64,000 bases of DNA, from positions 744,001 to 808,000 of the forward strand of contig CAWBVI010000002.1 in NCBI GenBank assembly GCA_963792205.1. Reading direction: 5' to 3'. Source of the DNA: DATDAH01 sp963792205. GTDB taxonomy: Bacteria > Actinomycetota > Acidimicrobiia > Acidimicrobiales > DATDAH01. Shown in pieces: positions 54,741 through 63,471 of the stretch. The position numbers and the translations under genes were made by a program. The stretch's first letter is position 1. Every line of letters starts with the position of its first letter. A model generated the notes under the pieces. It was not told the origin of the DNA. It saw nothing but the letters and a program-made list of their open reading frames with translations, and did no database searches.

Positions 54741-56336
54741 TCATGTCACGTCCGCCAGCAGGATCGGCGGGTTGTGGAAGTGGGTGACCGTGGGCTGGGT
54801 GCCGACCACGTCGCTGGCCATCTCGAAGGCGTCCGGCAGCGTCGACGCCGGTCGGAACCCGAGGCGGCGCACCGCCTTCACGTCGCCGCCGACGACGATG
54901 ACCGCACCGAGGTGCTGGAGGGCGTGACAGCCCCAGTACCACATGTAGAAGGGGTGGACGCCGTGGTAGGCGTACGAGGTCCGGTAGAGGTGCTTGTACC
55001 ACTCGTCCTCGGCGAAGCCCTTCTCGTACTTGGCCTCGATCTCCGCCGGGTCGGTGGTCTCGGCCAGCACCTGCTCGAAGAAGTCGATGTAGCTCGGGTG
55101 GTGGACGGGGTGGAACTCCCACGGCGTGGGGTGGGTCATGATCAGCACCCCGCCCTCCCGGACGAGGGGCTTCCCGCGGTAGAGGTTGAAGAAGTACCCG
55201 AGCCCGAGGCACATGACCAGGATCGGGTTCATCACCGAGTTGACGTTGTAGGGGCAGATGTAGGGCAGCCCCATGGTCAGGACGTCGGTCTGGCCCTCCA
55301 CCGCCACGAGTTGCTGGGCGTGCACGTTCTGCACGGTGACGTCGTGGACGGCGCCGATCTCGCCGGCCTGCACCGAGGTGAGCGCGTAGGGGGCCTTCCA
55401 CGAGTTGAAGACCTTGCGTCGGGCGGCGGTCGGCATCCGGTCGACGCCGGCCTTGAGGCCGAGGAAGGCCGCCCGGTCGGCCAGGGACCACTCCCACTCC
55501 CGCTTCTGGAGCACCGACATGGGCAGGTCGCCGCCGAAGGTGTCGTTGTTGAGCGTGGTCTCGATCTGGAACACCTTCACGCCCGCGTTCTTGATGACCT
55601 CGCCCATGCGCCAGTTCGACTGGTGCAGGGCCGAGTTGTGCCGGTCCATCAGTGAGCGGGAGTGCTGGAGGGTGTGGACGTTGTGGTGGTGGCGCAGGCT
55701 CCGGTAGCTGGCCAGGCCGGTTGCCGTGCTCTTGTGGCCGCCGTCCATGGCGACGAGGTTGATGTTCACGTAGACGAGCAGGTCGCTCTCGGCCGCCCGC
55801 TTGCTGATCTCGACCTCTTCGCCCTCGTCGGTGCTGCCCAGGAAGGCGAGGGCGTCGGGGTCCTCGGCGTCGAAGTTGTAGAGCAGCCCGTCCGGGGCGA
55901 AGGCGTCGTAGACCCGGTCACCGACGGCATGGCGCAGCTCGGCCTCGGTCATCCGCCGGTGCAGGGCGAGGGCGGCGATGAGGTGGACGTCGTCCACCCC
56001 CGCGGCGGCGGCCAGGTCGAGGACGGCCTCGATGACGCGCTGGCGGATGTCGGGCCGGCGCATCGGAGGCAGCGGGAGCGAGATGTCGTCGAAGGCGATC
56101 GTCAGCTTCATGCCCGGCCGGAGCAGGGCGGGGAGCGGCTCGCTGTCGCCCAGCGGGTTGAGCAGCGCCTCCCGGATGGCCTCGTCGGGGTCCCGCAGGC
56201 CCTTCAGGGGCTCCGCCGGGTAGATGATGCGGGACCGCCCGGCCGGCAGCTTCTCGAGCCGGAACGACTCGCCGTGGTGGAAGACGACCGGTGGGGTCGA
56301 CCGATCGACCTCGAGCACGAACCCAGGTCTGCTCAC
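54741..56336 (-). CDS. LarA-like protein (DUF2088/lactate racemase family)
   Basis: 531 residues from the GTG ending at 56336. R-P-G-M-K-L-T-I-A-F-D-D is the DUF2088 opening. A-L-A-L-H-R-R-M-T-E-A-E-L corresponds to the conserved histidine block of LarA, and G-G-H-K-S-T-A-T-G to its G-G-G-K region. The protein is about 100 residues longer than LarA, with extra C-terminal H/W-rich segments. LarA needs the nickel-pincer cofactor made by LarB/C/E, and none of these is in the window. It may be a racemase or epimerase of a hydroxy acid or sugar acid. The overlap with the dehydrogenase gene (GTGA) supports a shared pathway. Confidence 0.78.
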   Translation of the reverse strand: MSRPGFVLEVDRSTPPVVFHHGESFRLEKLPAGRSRIIYPAEPLKGLRDPDEAIREALLNPLGDSEPLPALLRPGMKLTIAFDDISLPLPPMRRPDIRQRVIEAVLDLAAAAGVDDVHLIAALALHRRMTEAELRHAVGDRVYDAFAPDGLLYNFDAEDPDALAFLGSTDEGEEVEISKRAAESDLLVYVNINLVAMDGGHKSTATGLASYRSLRHHHNVHTLQHSRSLMDRHNSALHQSNWRMGEVIKNAGVKVFQIETTLNNDTFGGDLPMSVLQKREWEWSLADRAAFLGLKAGVDRMPTAARRKVFNSWKAPYALTSVQAGEIGAVHDVTVQNVHAQQLVAVEGQTDVLTMGLPYICPYNVNSVMNPILVMCLGLGYFFNLYRGKPLVREGGVLIMTHPTPWEFHPVHHPSYIDFFEQVLAETTDPAEIEAKYEKGFAEDEWYKHLYRTSYAYHGVHPFYMWYWGCHALQHLGAVIVVGGDVKAVRRLGFRPASTLPDAFEMASDVVGTQPTVTHFHNPPILLADVT

Positions 56337-57502
56337 AGTGACTCACGCTCCCGTTCGTTGCGGAGGTCGAAGGCGATCTTGACCGCTCCTCGGGGCCCGG
56401 CCGCGGCCGCGTGCTCGAGGGCCTCCTCGTACCGGGCCAGCGGATAGGTGGCCGACACCAGGCGACCGAGGTCCACCTCGCGGGCCAGCTCGAACGCCAG
56501 GTCGAAGGTGCGCCGCCCACCGGTCTCGGTGCCGTACGCGTAGGCGCCCACCAGGGCAACCTCCTTGTGCCACAGCGGGGTGAGGTCGAGCGAGACGGTG
56601 GCCGGCATCCCGCACAGGACCACCCGGCCCCGGGCCTTGGCGACGTCGATCCCGGTGGCGATGGTGTCGGCGTGGCCGACGCAGTCGACGACCGCGTCGG
56701 CCCCTGAGGTGAGGGTGTCGCCGATGACCATGGCGCCGGTGGCGCGGCGCACGGCCCGGTGGACCTCGTCGGGATCGACGACCTCGTCGGCGCCCAGCTC
56801 CCGGGCCAGCTCGGCCTGGTGCGGGTAGCGGGCCGTGGCGATGAGCGTGCCCGGGGTTCCGAACCGGCGCAGCGCGGCGACGGTGAGCAGGCCGAGCGTC
56901 CCGGTTCCGAGCACGACTTGGACGCCGCCCTCCCCCGCGGCCAGCGCCGCCCGGGTGGCGCAGGCCGCGGGCTCGACCATCACCGCGGCCTCGTCGCTCA
57001 GGTCGTCGGGCACGGCGTGCAACTGGTCGGGGTGGGCGACCAGGAGCGTCGACCAGCCGCCGCCGGTGTCGCAGCAGAAACCGGTCTGGAGTCCGGGCTC
57101 CAGGTCGCCGAAGGCCACCCGCTCGCAGCGCCCGACGTCGCCGGCGGCGCAGGCCGGGCAGGGCGGGACGATGTCCCGCGGCCCGCAGCCCAGGACCGCC
57201 TCGAGCACGACGCGGGAGCCGTCGTCGAGGTCGCCGACGACCTCGTGGCCGGGGACGAACGGGAACGACACGATCGGCTCGAAGTACCGCGAGGTGCGGC
57301 CGTCGACCGTGGCCAGGTCGGAGCCGCAGATGCCGGCCAGGCGGGGCCGGACGCGGACCCACTCCGGCCCGGGGAGATCGGGCACGTCGACGTCCCGGAG
57401 TCGCAGCGGCCCCCAGGCCGCCCCGCGTCCGGGGATCACCGAGCCCGCAACCCTCGCTGCGGCGTACCGGGGCAGGTTCCGCTCGAACTGCAGTGCTTTC
57501 AT
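56333..57502 (-). CDS. Zinc-dependent alcohol dehydrogenase family protein (MDR)
   Basis: 389 residues. The catalytic zinc cysteine is in G-I-C-G-S-D-L and the histidine in F-V-P-G-H-E-V-V-G. The structural zinc loop has four cysteines (C-G-P-R-D, then P-C-P-A-C, with C-E-R). The Rossmann motif L-G-T-G-T-L-G-L is near 195-203. It is threonine-dehydrogenase-like. In this operon it may oxidise or reduce an alcohol that feeds the lipid product. Confidence 0.87.
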   Translation of the reverse strand: MKALQFERNLPRYAAARVAGSVIPGRGAAWGPLRLRDVDVPDLPGPEWVRVRPRLAGICGSDLATVDGRTSRYFEPIVSFPFVPGHEVVGDLDDGSRVVLEAVLGCGPRDIVPPCPACAAGDVGRCERVAFGDLEPGLQTGFCCDTGGGWSTLLVAHPDQLHAVPDDLSDEAAVMVEPAACATRAALAAGEGGVQVVLGTGTLGLLTVAALRRFGTPGTLIATARYPHQAELARELGADEVVDPDEVHRAVRRATGAMVIGDTLTSGADAVVDCVGHADTIATGIDVAKARGRVVLCGMPATVSLDLTPLWHKEVALVGAYAYGTETGGRRTFDLAFELAREVDLGRLVSATYPLARYEEALEHAAAAGPRGAVKIAFDLRNERERESL

Positions 57503-57521
57503 GAGGCGGTACCCGCGGCTT

Positions 57522-59903
57522 TCACGAGGGCACCCCGCTGGTGGGGCTCAGGCGCTCGAGGGTCCGGGAGAGCCAGCCCTCGCGGCCGCCGGGGCGGGCG
57601 GCCAGCGGCAGGGGTGGCCGCGGCCCGCCGGGGGCCTTGTCGAAGTGCTCCACCAGCCACCCCCGCTTGCGGGCCAGGGCGGAGAGCCGGGTCTCGGGGT
57701 TGACGGCCACCGGGTAGCCGACGGCCTCCAGCATCGGGAGGTCGCTGGCCGAGTCCGCGTAGGCCACCGACTCGGCGAGCGAGAGGCCCTCCGCCGCCGC
57801 GTAGTCGGACATGGCCTGGGCCCGGGCCTCGCCGGTGGGCGGCACCTCCTCCATGCCTCCGGTGTACCGGCCGCGCTCCTGACGCAGCGAGGCACAGACG
57901 ATGTCGTCGAACAGCGGCCGGAGGGGCTCGACGACGAAGTCGAGGGCACCGGTGATCAGGACCGTGCGGTGGCCGAGAGCCCGGTGTTCGCGCACCCGCC
58001 GGATGCCGGCGGGGAACGACTTGGTCAGGATCAGATCGCTGAAGAGGTGCCAGCTGTCCTCGTCGATCTGCTCGACCGGGGCGTGCTCGTAGCGCCGGTA
58101 GAAGTGGCGCAGGAAGTCGCTGCGGTCCTTGCGGTCGAGGGCGAGCAGACCGGGGGCGTCCCGCAGCATCCCGGCCACGAACCGGGCCCGGTCCCCCTGC
58201 GGCAGGCGGCGGGTGGCCAGCCAGGAGTACGAGGCCACGACGTTGGAGGCGATCAGGGTGTTCTCGAGGTCGAAGGCGGCCAGGTGACGGTCGGGGGAGA
58301 GCACCTGCCTGCGCAGGCGGGCCATGCGGTCGACGGTCGTGCGCCCCCCGCCCTCGGTGCGGACCCGGGCCTGGGCGACGATCGAGGGCAGGTGGACGTC
58401 CCGGACGTAGTGGGACCAGTCGATGGTCCGGGGGTCGAAGCCGAAGGCGGCCCGGTCCTCGTCGTCGAGCGCCTCCCAGCGGGCCAGCAGGTGGTCGACC
58501 CCGTAGACGGCCTCACACTCGGCGTACGCGCCGTAGAGGTCGACGTAGCCGATGGCTCGGTCGACCTCCTCCCGGCGCTCCTCGAGCGTGGCCGAGAGCT
58601 CGGCCTGCTTCCCGCGCAAGGGCAGCGTGGCCAGGACCCGTTCGGCGCGCTCGATGCTGGTGCGGGCCCGCCGCAGCTGCGACTCGACCTTGCCGCGGCC
58701 CGGGAAGGCCCAGTCCGCGGCCACGATCGGCTGGCCCTCGCGGTCGTAGAGCGGGTGCTCCTTGAACCAGCCGCTGACAAGGTCGACGAGCTGGCCGTAC
58801 CGAAGCGGGTTGACCGAGCCGGAGGCCACCTGGGTGACGTCCACGGTCCCGTCGGGGCGGGGGCCGCCGGCGGCGACGGCGCAGATGGTGGCGGCCACCT
58901 GGTCCACCGGGATGACGTCGACGATGCCCTCGGGCACCCCGGGGAACTGCTTCAGCAGGCCACGGGCGTAGGAGATGATCACCGGCTCGGCCATCCGGAA
59001 GCCGCGGATCCAGCCCGGCTTCGGCTCGGCCAGCGCCGACTCGATGATCGACGGCCGGACGATGCTCACCGGAATGGGACCCCGGGTCTCGCACAGCGCC
59101 CGTTCGCCGAGGGCCTTGGTGAACGCGTAGGCGTCGGGCCATCCCAGCGACCCGGCGCGGGCCCGGCCGGCTTCGGCCATGCGGTCGGTCACCCAGCGGG
59201 TGCGGAGCTGCTCGGTCTTCTCGGCCAGCAGGGGCACCCCGGCGGCGCCCAGCTCGCCCCGGGCCCGCTTGCGGAACTCGGCCAGCTTCTCCGGGATGCG
59301 GCTGGCCGCCTCGGTGTCGGCCCGCATGCGCCGGGCGGCGTCGACCTCGCCGCGCCACTCGACGTCGGTGAAGAAGTCGCTCTCCTCGACCAGCTCCTCG
59401 GGGGCGGCGCCGCGCCGGCTGCCGGCCACGTAGCACGTGGACACGGCGACGAGGTGGGGCGTGACCCCGAGCTCGTTGAGCATGGCGGCGACGCGGGTGG
59501 GCCCGAGCAGGTTGACCTCGACCGCGGCGTCGAGCGGGGAGTCGAACGAGACGGTGGCGGCCGAGTGCACGACGATGTCGCACCCGGCCAGTGCGGCGCG
59601 GCCCTCGTCGTCGAGGCCGAGGCCGTCCCGGCCGACGTCGCCGGCGACGGCGGTGACCCGCTGCTCGACCATGGCGTCGAACCCGTCGCCCAGCTCGCCC
59701 CGGAGGCGGTCGAAGGCGTCGTTGCGGAAGATCTCCCGCTGGGCCCGGCGGGTGGCGTCCGAGCGTCGCCCGGGGCGGATGAGCAGCACCAGCTCGCAGC
59801 CGGGAGCCGCTCGCAGCAGGCGCTCGACGAGCGCCGTGCCCAGGAACCCCGTGCTCCCGGTGACGGCGATGCGCTTGCCGTCGAGACCTCCGGCGATGCT
59901 CAC
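57522..59903 (-). CDS. Fatty acyl-CoA reductase domain fused to a HAD-IB phosphatase-like domain
   Basis: 793 residues from the GTG ending at 59903. The N-terminal extended-SDR domain has T-G-S-T-G-F-L-G, the acyl-reductase motif V-S-T-C-Y-V-A-G, and Y-A-F-T-K near 270. A FAR-C-like region has F-D-P-R-T-I-D-W-S-H-Y. Residues about 560-780 are a HAD-IB domain (motif IV A-D-S-A-S-D-L-P-M-L), but motif I is D-L-E-N-T, with Glu replacing the usual second Asp. The reductase would turn acyl-CoA into an aldehyde or alcohol. The phosphatase part may be weak or regulatory. It is the first gene of the lipid operon. Confidence 0.87.
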   Translation of the reverse strand: MSIAGGLDGKRIAVTGSTGFLGTALVERLLRAAPGCELVLLIRPGRRSDATRRAQREIFRNDAFDRLRGELGDGFDAMVEQRVTAVAGDVGRDGLGLDDEGRAALAGCDIVVHSAATVSFDSPLDAAVEVNLLGPTRVAAMLNELGVTPHLVAVSTCYVAGSRRGAAPEELVEESDFFTDVEWRGEVDAARRMRADTEAASRIPEKLAEFRKRARGELGAAGVPLLAEKTEQLRTRWVTDRMAEAGRARAGSLGWPDAYAFTKALGERALCETRGPIPVSIVRPSIIESALAEPKPGWIRGFRMAEPVIISYARGLLKQFPGVPEGIVDVIPVDQVAATICAVAAGGPRPDGTVDVTQVASGSVNPLRYGQLVDLVSGWFKEHPLYDREGQPIVAADWAFPGRGKVESQLRRARTSIERAERVLATLPLRGKQAELSATLEERREEVDRAIGYVDLYGAYAECEAVYGVDHLLARWEALDDEDRAAFGFDPRTIDWSHYVRDVHLPSIVAQARVRTEGGGRTTVDRMARLRRQVLSPDRHLAAFDLENTLIASNVVASYSWLATRRLPQGDRARFVAGMLRDAPGLLALDRKDRSDFLRHFYRRYEHAPVEQIDEDSWHLFSDLILTKSFPAGIRRVREHRALGHRTVLITGALDFVVEPLRPLFDDIVCASLRQERGRYTGGMEEVPPTGEARAQAMSDYAAAEGLSLAESVAYADSASDLPMLEAVGYPVAVNPETRLSALARKRGWLVEHFDKAPGGPRPPLPLAARPGGREGWLSRTLERLSPTSGVPS

Positions 59904-59914
59904 CCCGCTTGTTC

Positions 59915-59926
59915 TACCATTTGGTA
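59915..59926. promoter_or_regulatory. Palindromic TetR-type operator over both divergent starts
   Basis: TACC-ATTT-GGTA lies in the 24-base gap between the lipid operon and the TetR operon. TACCAT (59915-59920), 7 bases before the TetR GTG, fits a leaderless -10, so a repressor bound here would block both promoters. It is most likely the site of the TetR encoded at 59928. Confidence 0.6.
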
Positions 59927-59927
59927 A

Positions 59928-60527
59928 GTGACCTCATCCACCCCTGACCGGGCCCTGGACGCCGCCTTGGTCTCCTTCGCGGGCCGGGGGTACGGGGCCA
60001 CCTCGCTCGACGACGTGGCCCGGGAGGTCGGCGTCTCCAAGCAGGCGATCCTCTACTACTTCCCCTCGAAGGCGGCCCTGCTCGACGCGGTGGTGGACCG
60101 CAGTGCCGAGGAGCTCACCGCCGCCCTGGAAGCAGCCCTGGAGCGCGCCGGCCGGGGCTGGGCCCGGGTCGAGGCCGTCGTCCGGTCCGTGTTCCGGCTC
60201 GCCCTCCGCCGCCCCGAGCTGCTGGGCCTGCTCCGGGAGGTCAGCCGCCTGGGGCCCCCGGCGGCGCCCCGGCTGATGGCCGCCCTCGACCCGCTCGTGC
60301 AGCGGGCCCGCGGGTTCCTCGAGGTCGAGATGGCCGAGGGCCGCATGCGGGCCACCGACTCCCGGCTCCTGCTGCTGTCCGCCTACTCGACGGTGATCGG
60401 CATGGCCACCGAGGTCGAGGTCCTGCGGGCTCTAGGCGAGGAGCCGACCCTGCGCTCGCTCGCCCGCCGCCGCCGGGAGCTCCTCGACTTCCTCCAGTCC
60501 GCGCTCGTCGTACCGGTCCCGGCGTGA
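59928..60527 (+). CDS. TetR family transcriptional regulator
   Basis: 199 residues from the GTG at 59928, probably leaderless. The helix-turn-helix spans about residues 15-50, including the S-L-D-D-V-A-R-E-V-G-V-S and Y-Y-F-P-S-K blocks. The C-terminal ligand domain is typical of fatty-acid or lipid-responding TetRs. That reading is inferred from the divergent lipid operon and not from conserved residues. It is the first gene of a three-gene operon with overlapping starts and stops. Confidence 0.87.
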   Translation: MTSSTPDRALDAALVSFAGRGYGATSLDDVAREVGVSKQAILYYFPSKAALLDAVVDRSAEELTAALEAALERAGRGWARVEAVVRSVFRLALRRPELLGLLREVSRLGPPAAPRLMAALDPLVQRARGFLEVEMAEGRMRATDSRLLLLSAYSTVIGMATEVEVLRALGEEPTLRSLARRRRELLDFLQSALVVPVPA

Positions 60528-61300
60528 GCTGGTCGAAGCGGCCTTCGGTCAGCTTCGACCGCGCCGCCGGCTACTACGACGCCACCCGCTCGCTCAGCCC
60601 GGAGGCCGCCGCGCAGGTGACCGCCGTCCTGGCCGAAGCACTCATCGGCCACGGGCCGGTGCTCGAGGTCGGCGTCGGGACGGGTCGCATCGCCGTCCCC
60701 CTGGTCGGCGCGGGGATCGACGTGGTGGGCATCGACCTGTCGCAGCCGATGCTGGCGCAGCTGCAGGCGAAGGCCGGAGGCGTTCCGATCGCCCGCGCCG
60801 ACGGCACCCAGCTCCCCTTCGCCGAGGACTCGTTCGGGGCCATCCTCGCCATCCACGTGTTCCACCTCGTGCCCGAGTGGCGCGACGCGGCGCTGGAGGT
60901 CCTTCGGGTCCTGCAGCCGGGCGGGATCGTGCTCTGGGCCAGGGGCGGCTTCGGCGCACCCGGCCTGGAGGTCGCGGAGGTCTTCGCCAAGGCCGCCGCC
61001 ATCGACCAGACGCCGGTCGGCCTCAACGAGGTCGAGGGCCTCGACGCCTATCTCCGCAGCCGGGGGTTCGTCGGTGACTGGCTGGAGGAGGTGGAGGACG
61101 ACCGGCTGATGTCGACCGACGATCTCATCGCCGTGTTGGCGGCGGGCCAGTTCGGGTGGACGTGGTCGGCCACCGACGAGGAGCGCGAGCGGGGCGCAGA
61201 AGCGGCGCGGGCGTGGGCCGCCGAGCAACCGTGGCCGAGTGACGAGCCCCGTCCGGTGGGCCGGCCGGTGCGCATCCGTCGCTATGTAGCGTTGCCCTGA
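60524..61300 (+). CDS. SAM-dependent class I methyltransferase
   Basis: 258 residues from a GTG overlapping the TetR stop. F-D-R-A-A-G-Y-Y-D at the start and V-L-E-V-G-V-G-T-G-R-I-A form the SAM-binding motif I. G-I-D-L-S-Q-P-M is motif II, and F-H-L-V-P-E-W follows. This is the Methyltransf_11 group. The substrate is unknown. The operon with a lipid-linked TetR makes a lipid or small metabolite possible. It overlaps the next gene by one base. Confidence 0.88.
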   Translation: MSWSKRPSVSFDRAAGYYDATRSLSPEAAAQVTAVLAEALIGHGPVLEVGVGTGRIAVPLVGAGIDVVGIDLSQPMLAQLQAKAGGVPIARADGTQLPFAEDSFGAILAIHVFHLVPEWRDAALEVLRVLQPGGIVLWARGGFGAPGLEVAEVFAKAAAIDQTPVGLNEVEGLDAYLRSRGFVGDWLEEVEDDRLMSTDDLIAVLAAGQFGWTWSATDEERERGAEAARAWAAEQPWPSDEPRPVGRPVRIRRYVALP

Positions 61301-62310
61301 TGCCCGCCGAGGTCACCGTGTTCGACCCGCTCCTCGGTCCCGTGGACGCTGACGCGATGCTGCGCCTGGCCGAGGCCTACGGCACCTACCGCACCTACAG
61401 CGAAGAGCAGACCGAGCAGAACTACGGCGACCTGCCCCAGCGCATCGACGCCGCCGCCAACCACGTGCGCACGGGTGGTCGCTTCGGTCAGCGCGACGAG
61501 GCCCGATCGGCCCTCGCCGCCCGCACCAACTACTTCCGGGAGACCTACGCCTACGGCGACGAGGTGAGGGCGCCCGGCATCGAGCCGTTCCTGCACCACG
61601 AGGGGTTCGTCGAGGCCGCTCGTCGGCTCCACGGCCGGCCGGTCGTCGTCCCCGCGATCGTCTACGCCAACCTCCTCCTCTCCGGCCAGGAGCTGGCCGT
61701 GCACACCGACGTGCCCGAGTTCCGGGGGGCCAACCGCTTGACCCTGCCGCAGTGGCTCATGGTCGTGATGCACCACTCCGGCTGCTTCGACGCCTGGCGC
61801 ATGCCCATCGCCACGGGCGTGGCCTACTTCGGGCCGTGCGGGGGTGGCGACTTCGCCTACTACCCGGAGGGCGTCGACGGGCCGCCGGCGACGGTGCCGG
61901 TGCGCCACGACACGGCCGTTCTCCTCGACACCGACACCGTGTTCCACGGCGTCGACCGGGTGGGCCGGCCCGACACCCCGGCCCCCGAGCTGGGGCCGAG
62001 CCCCGAGCTCCGCTTCGCCGGCGACGGCCGGTGGGAGGCGCACGGCGGGCCGGAGGGCCCGGTCGTGCTCGGCTGGGACGATCTCCGGTTCTCGGTGTCG
62101 TGGAAGGCGTACTGCTTCGCCGACGAGGCCGAGCGCCGGGCCTGGGCGGACCACGGCGACGACCTCACCCTGGAGGCGATCCTCGACCGCCTCGAGGAGG
62201 ACCTGCGCGATCGGGGGCGCCTGGACGGCGCCCGGCCGCCGCCCCGGGAGTTCGCCACCCTGCTGATCCGCGAGCACATCCGCTTCCCCGAGCCGGTCGC
62301 GCCCTCCTAG
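61300..62310 (+). CDS. Putative 2-oxoglutarate/Fe(II) dioxygenase-like protein
   Basis: 336 residues from an ATG overlapping the methyltransferase stop. I do not recognise the family with certainty. A possible iron site is H-T-D-V-P-E-F in L-A-V-H-T-D and the later V-F-H-G-V-D-R-V. The A-Y-F-G-P-C-G-G-G-D-F-A-Y-Y-P-E-G block resembles the core strands of a double-stranded beta-helix. It has no signal peptide. It is coupled to the methyltransferase, so the pair may modify one compound. Confidence 0.5.
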   Translation: MPAEVTVFDPLLGPVDADAMLRLAEAYGTYRTYSEEQTEQNYGDLPQRIDAAANHVRTGGRFGQRDEARSALAARTNYFRETYAYGDEVRAPGIEPFLHHEGFVEAARRLHGRPVVVPAIVYANLLLSGQELAVHTDVPEFRGANRLTLPQWLMVVMHHSGCFDAWRMPIATGVAYFGPCGGGDFAYYPEGVDGPPATVPVRHDTAVLLDTDTVFHGVDRVGRPDTPAPELGPSPELRFAGDGRWEAHGGPEGPVVLGWDDLRFSVSWKAYCFADEAERRAWADHGDDLTLEAILDRLEEDLRDRGRLDGARPPPREFATLLIREHIRFPEPVAPS

Positions 62311-62332
62311 ATCACGTCGACGACCTGGTCCG

Positions 62333-63448
62333 TCACGCCTCGCCCGACCGGGGGTTGCGGGTGGTGCGGCGGGTCTTCGTCCGGCGTTCGTGGCGCTCCA
62401 GCGCCAGCGTGACCAGTTCGTCGATGAGCTGGTCGTAGGCGATGCCGGAGGCCGCCCAGAGCTTCGGGTACATGGAGATCGGCGTGAAGCCGGGGATGGT
62501 GTTGATCTCGTTGAGCAGCGGGCCGCGGCCGCCCTCCTCGTAGAAGAAGTCGACCCGGGCCATGCCCTCGGCCCGCAGCGCCCGGTACGCCCGGCGGGCG
62601 AGGTCCTGGAACCGGGCGACCACGTCGACGGGCAGGTCGGCGGGGATGATCAGGTCCGCCCGACCGTCGACGTACTTGTCCTCGTAGTCGTAGAACTCGG
62701 CCGCGGAGGCGACCTCACCCGGCACCGACACCCGGAGGTCGGTGTTGCCGAGGACCGCGAGCTCGATCTCCCGCCCGTCGACGGCTTCCTCCGCGAGCAC
62801 CCACTCGTCGTAGCTGAAGGCCAGCTCCAGCGCCGCGACCAGCTCGTTGCGGTCGTGGGCCTTCGTCACCCCGATCGACGAGCCGAGGTTGGCCGGCTTC
62901 ACGAAGCAGGGGAGACCCAGCTCGGCCTCGATCTCGTCCAGGGGCAGCGCGTCGAGGTCGCTGTTGCGGTAGGCCAGCCACCTGGCCTGCGGGATGCCCT
63001 CGAAGGCCAGGACCTTCTTGGCCGTCGGCTTGTCCATGGCGACGGCCGAACCGAGGACGCCCGCGCCGACGTAGGGCACCCCCGCCTGTTCGAGCAGCCC
63101 CTGCACGGTCCCGTCCTCGCCCATGGGGCCGTGCAGGAGCGGGAAGACCACGACGGTCTCCCCGGAGGTGGTGGGGACGATGGCGGCTTCGTGGTCGATG
63201 ACCGTGCCATCGGCGGCGAGCGACTCGGGCAAGGCGGCCGCGCCCTGTTCGATCGCGGCCCGGGCGTCCTCGGCCTGCACCCACGTCCCCTCCCGGGTGA
63301 TGCCGATCGGGTCGATGTCGTAGCGGGCCGGGTCGGCCGCCGCGACGACGTGCTTGGCCGTGACGCACGAGACGTCGTGTTCGGCGGACTGGCCCCCGAA
63401 CAGCACCACGAGCCGCACCCGCCCCCGGTCGGGTCGCTCGTCGGCCAT
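62333..63448 (-). CDS. ddl: D-alanine--D-alanine ligase
   Basis: 371 residues. The opening V-V-L-F-G-G-Q-S-A-E-H-D-V-S is the Ddl signature. The ATP-grasp part has P-C-F-V-K-P-A-N-L-G-S-S-I-G-V and the C-terminal metal site L-L-N-E-I-N-T-I-P-G-F-T. It makes the D-Ala-D-Ala dipeptide for peptidoglycan. I chose the ATG at 63448, 7 bases after a TACCGT element (leaderless). A GTG at 63457 is an alternative. It is divergent from murF, which uses its product. Confidence 0.94.
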   Translation of the reverse strand: MADERPDRGRVRLVVLFGGQSAEHDVSCVTAKHVVAAADPARYDIDPIGITREGTWVQAEDARAAIEQGAAALPESLAADGTVIDHEAAIVPTTSGETVVVFPLLHGPMGEDGTVQGLLEQAGVPYVGAGVLGSAVAMDKPTAKKVLAFEGIPQARWLAYRNSDLDALPLDEIEAELGLPCFVKPANLGSSIGVTKAHDRNELVAALELAFSYDEWVLAEEAVDGREIELAVLGNTDLRVSVPGEVASAAEFYDYEDKYVDGRADLIIPADLPVDVVARFQDLARRAYRALRAEGMARVDFFYEEGGRGPLLNEINTIPGFTPISMYPKLWAASGIAYDQLIDELVTLALERHERRTKTRRTTRNPRSGEA

Positions 63449-63455
63449 GGGCCTC

Positions 63456-63461
63456 ACGGTA
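63456..63461 (-). promoter_or_regulatory. -10 element of ddl (leaderless)
   Basis: On the minus strand TACCGT lies 7 bases before the ATG at 63448, in the 23-base gap to murF. The murF promoter must overlap the same gap (TACAAC at 63460-63465). Confidence 0.45.
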
Positions 63462-63471
63462 CAACTGGGGG

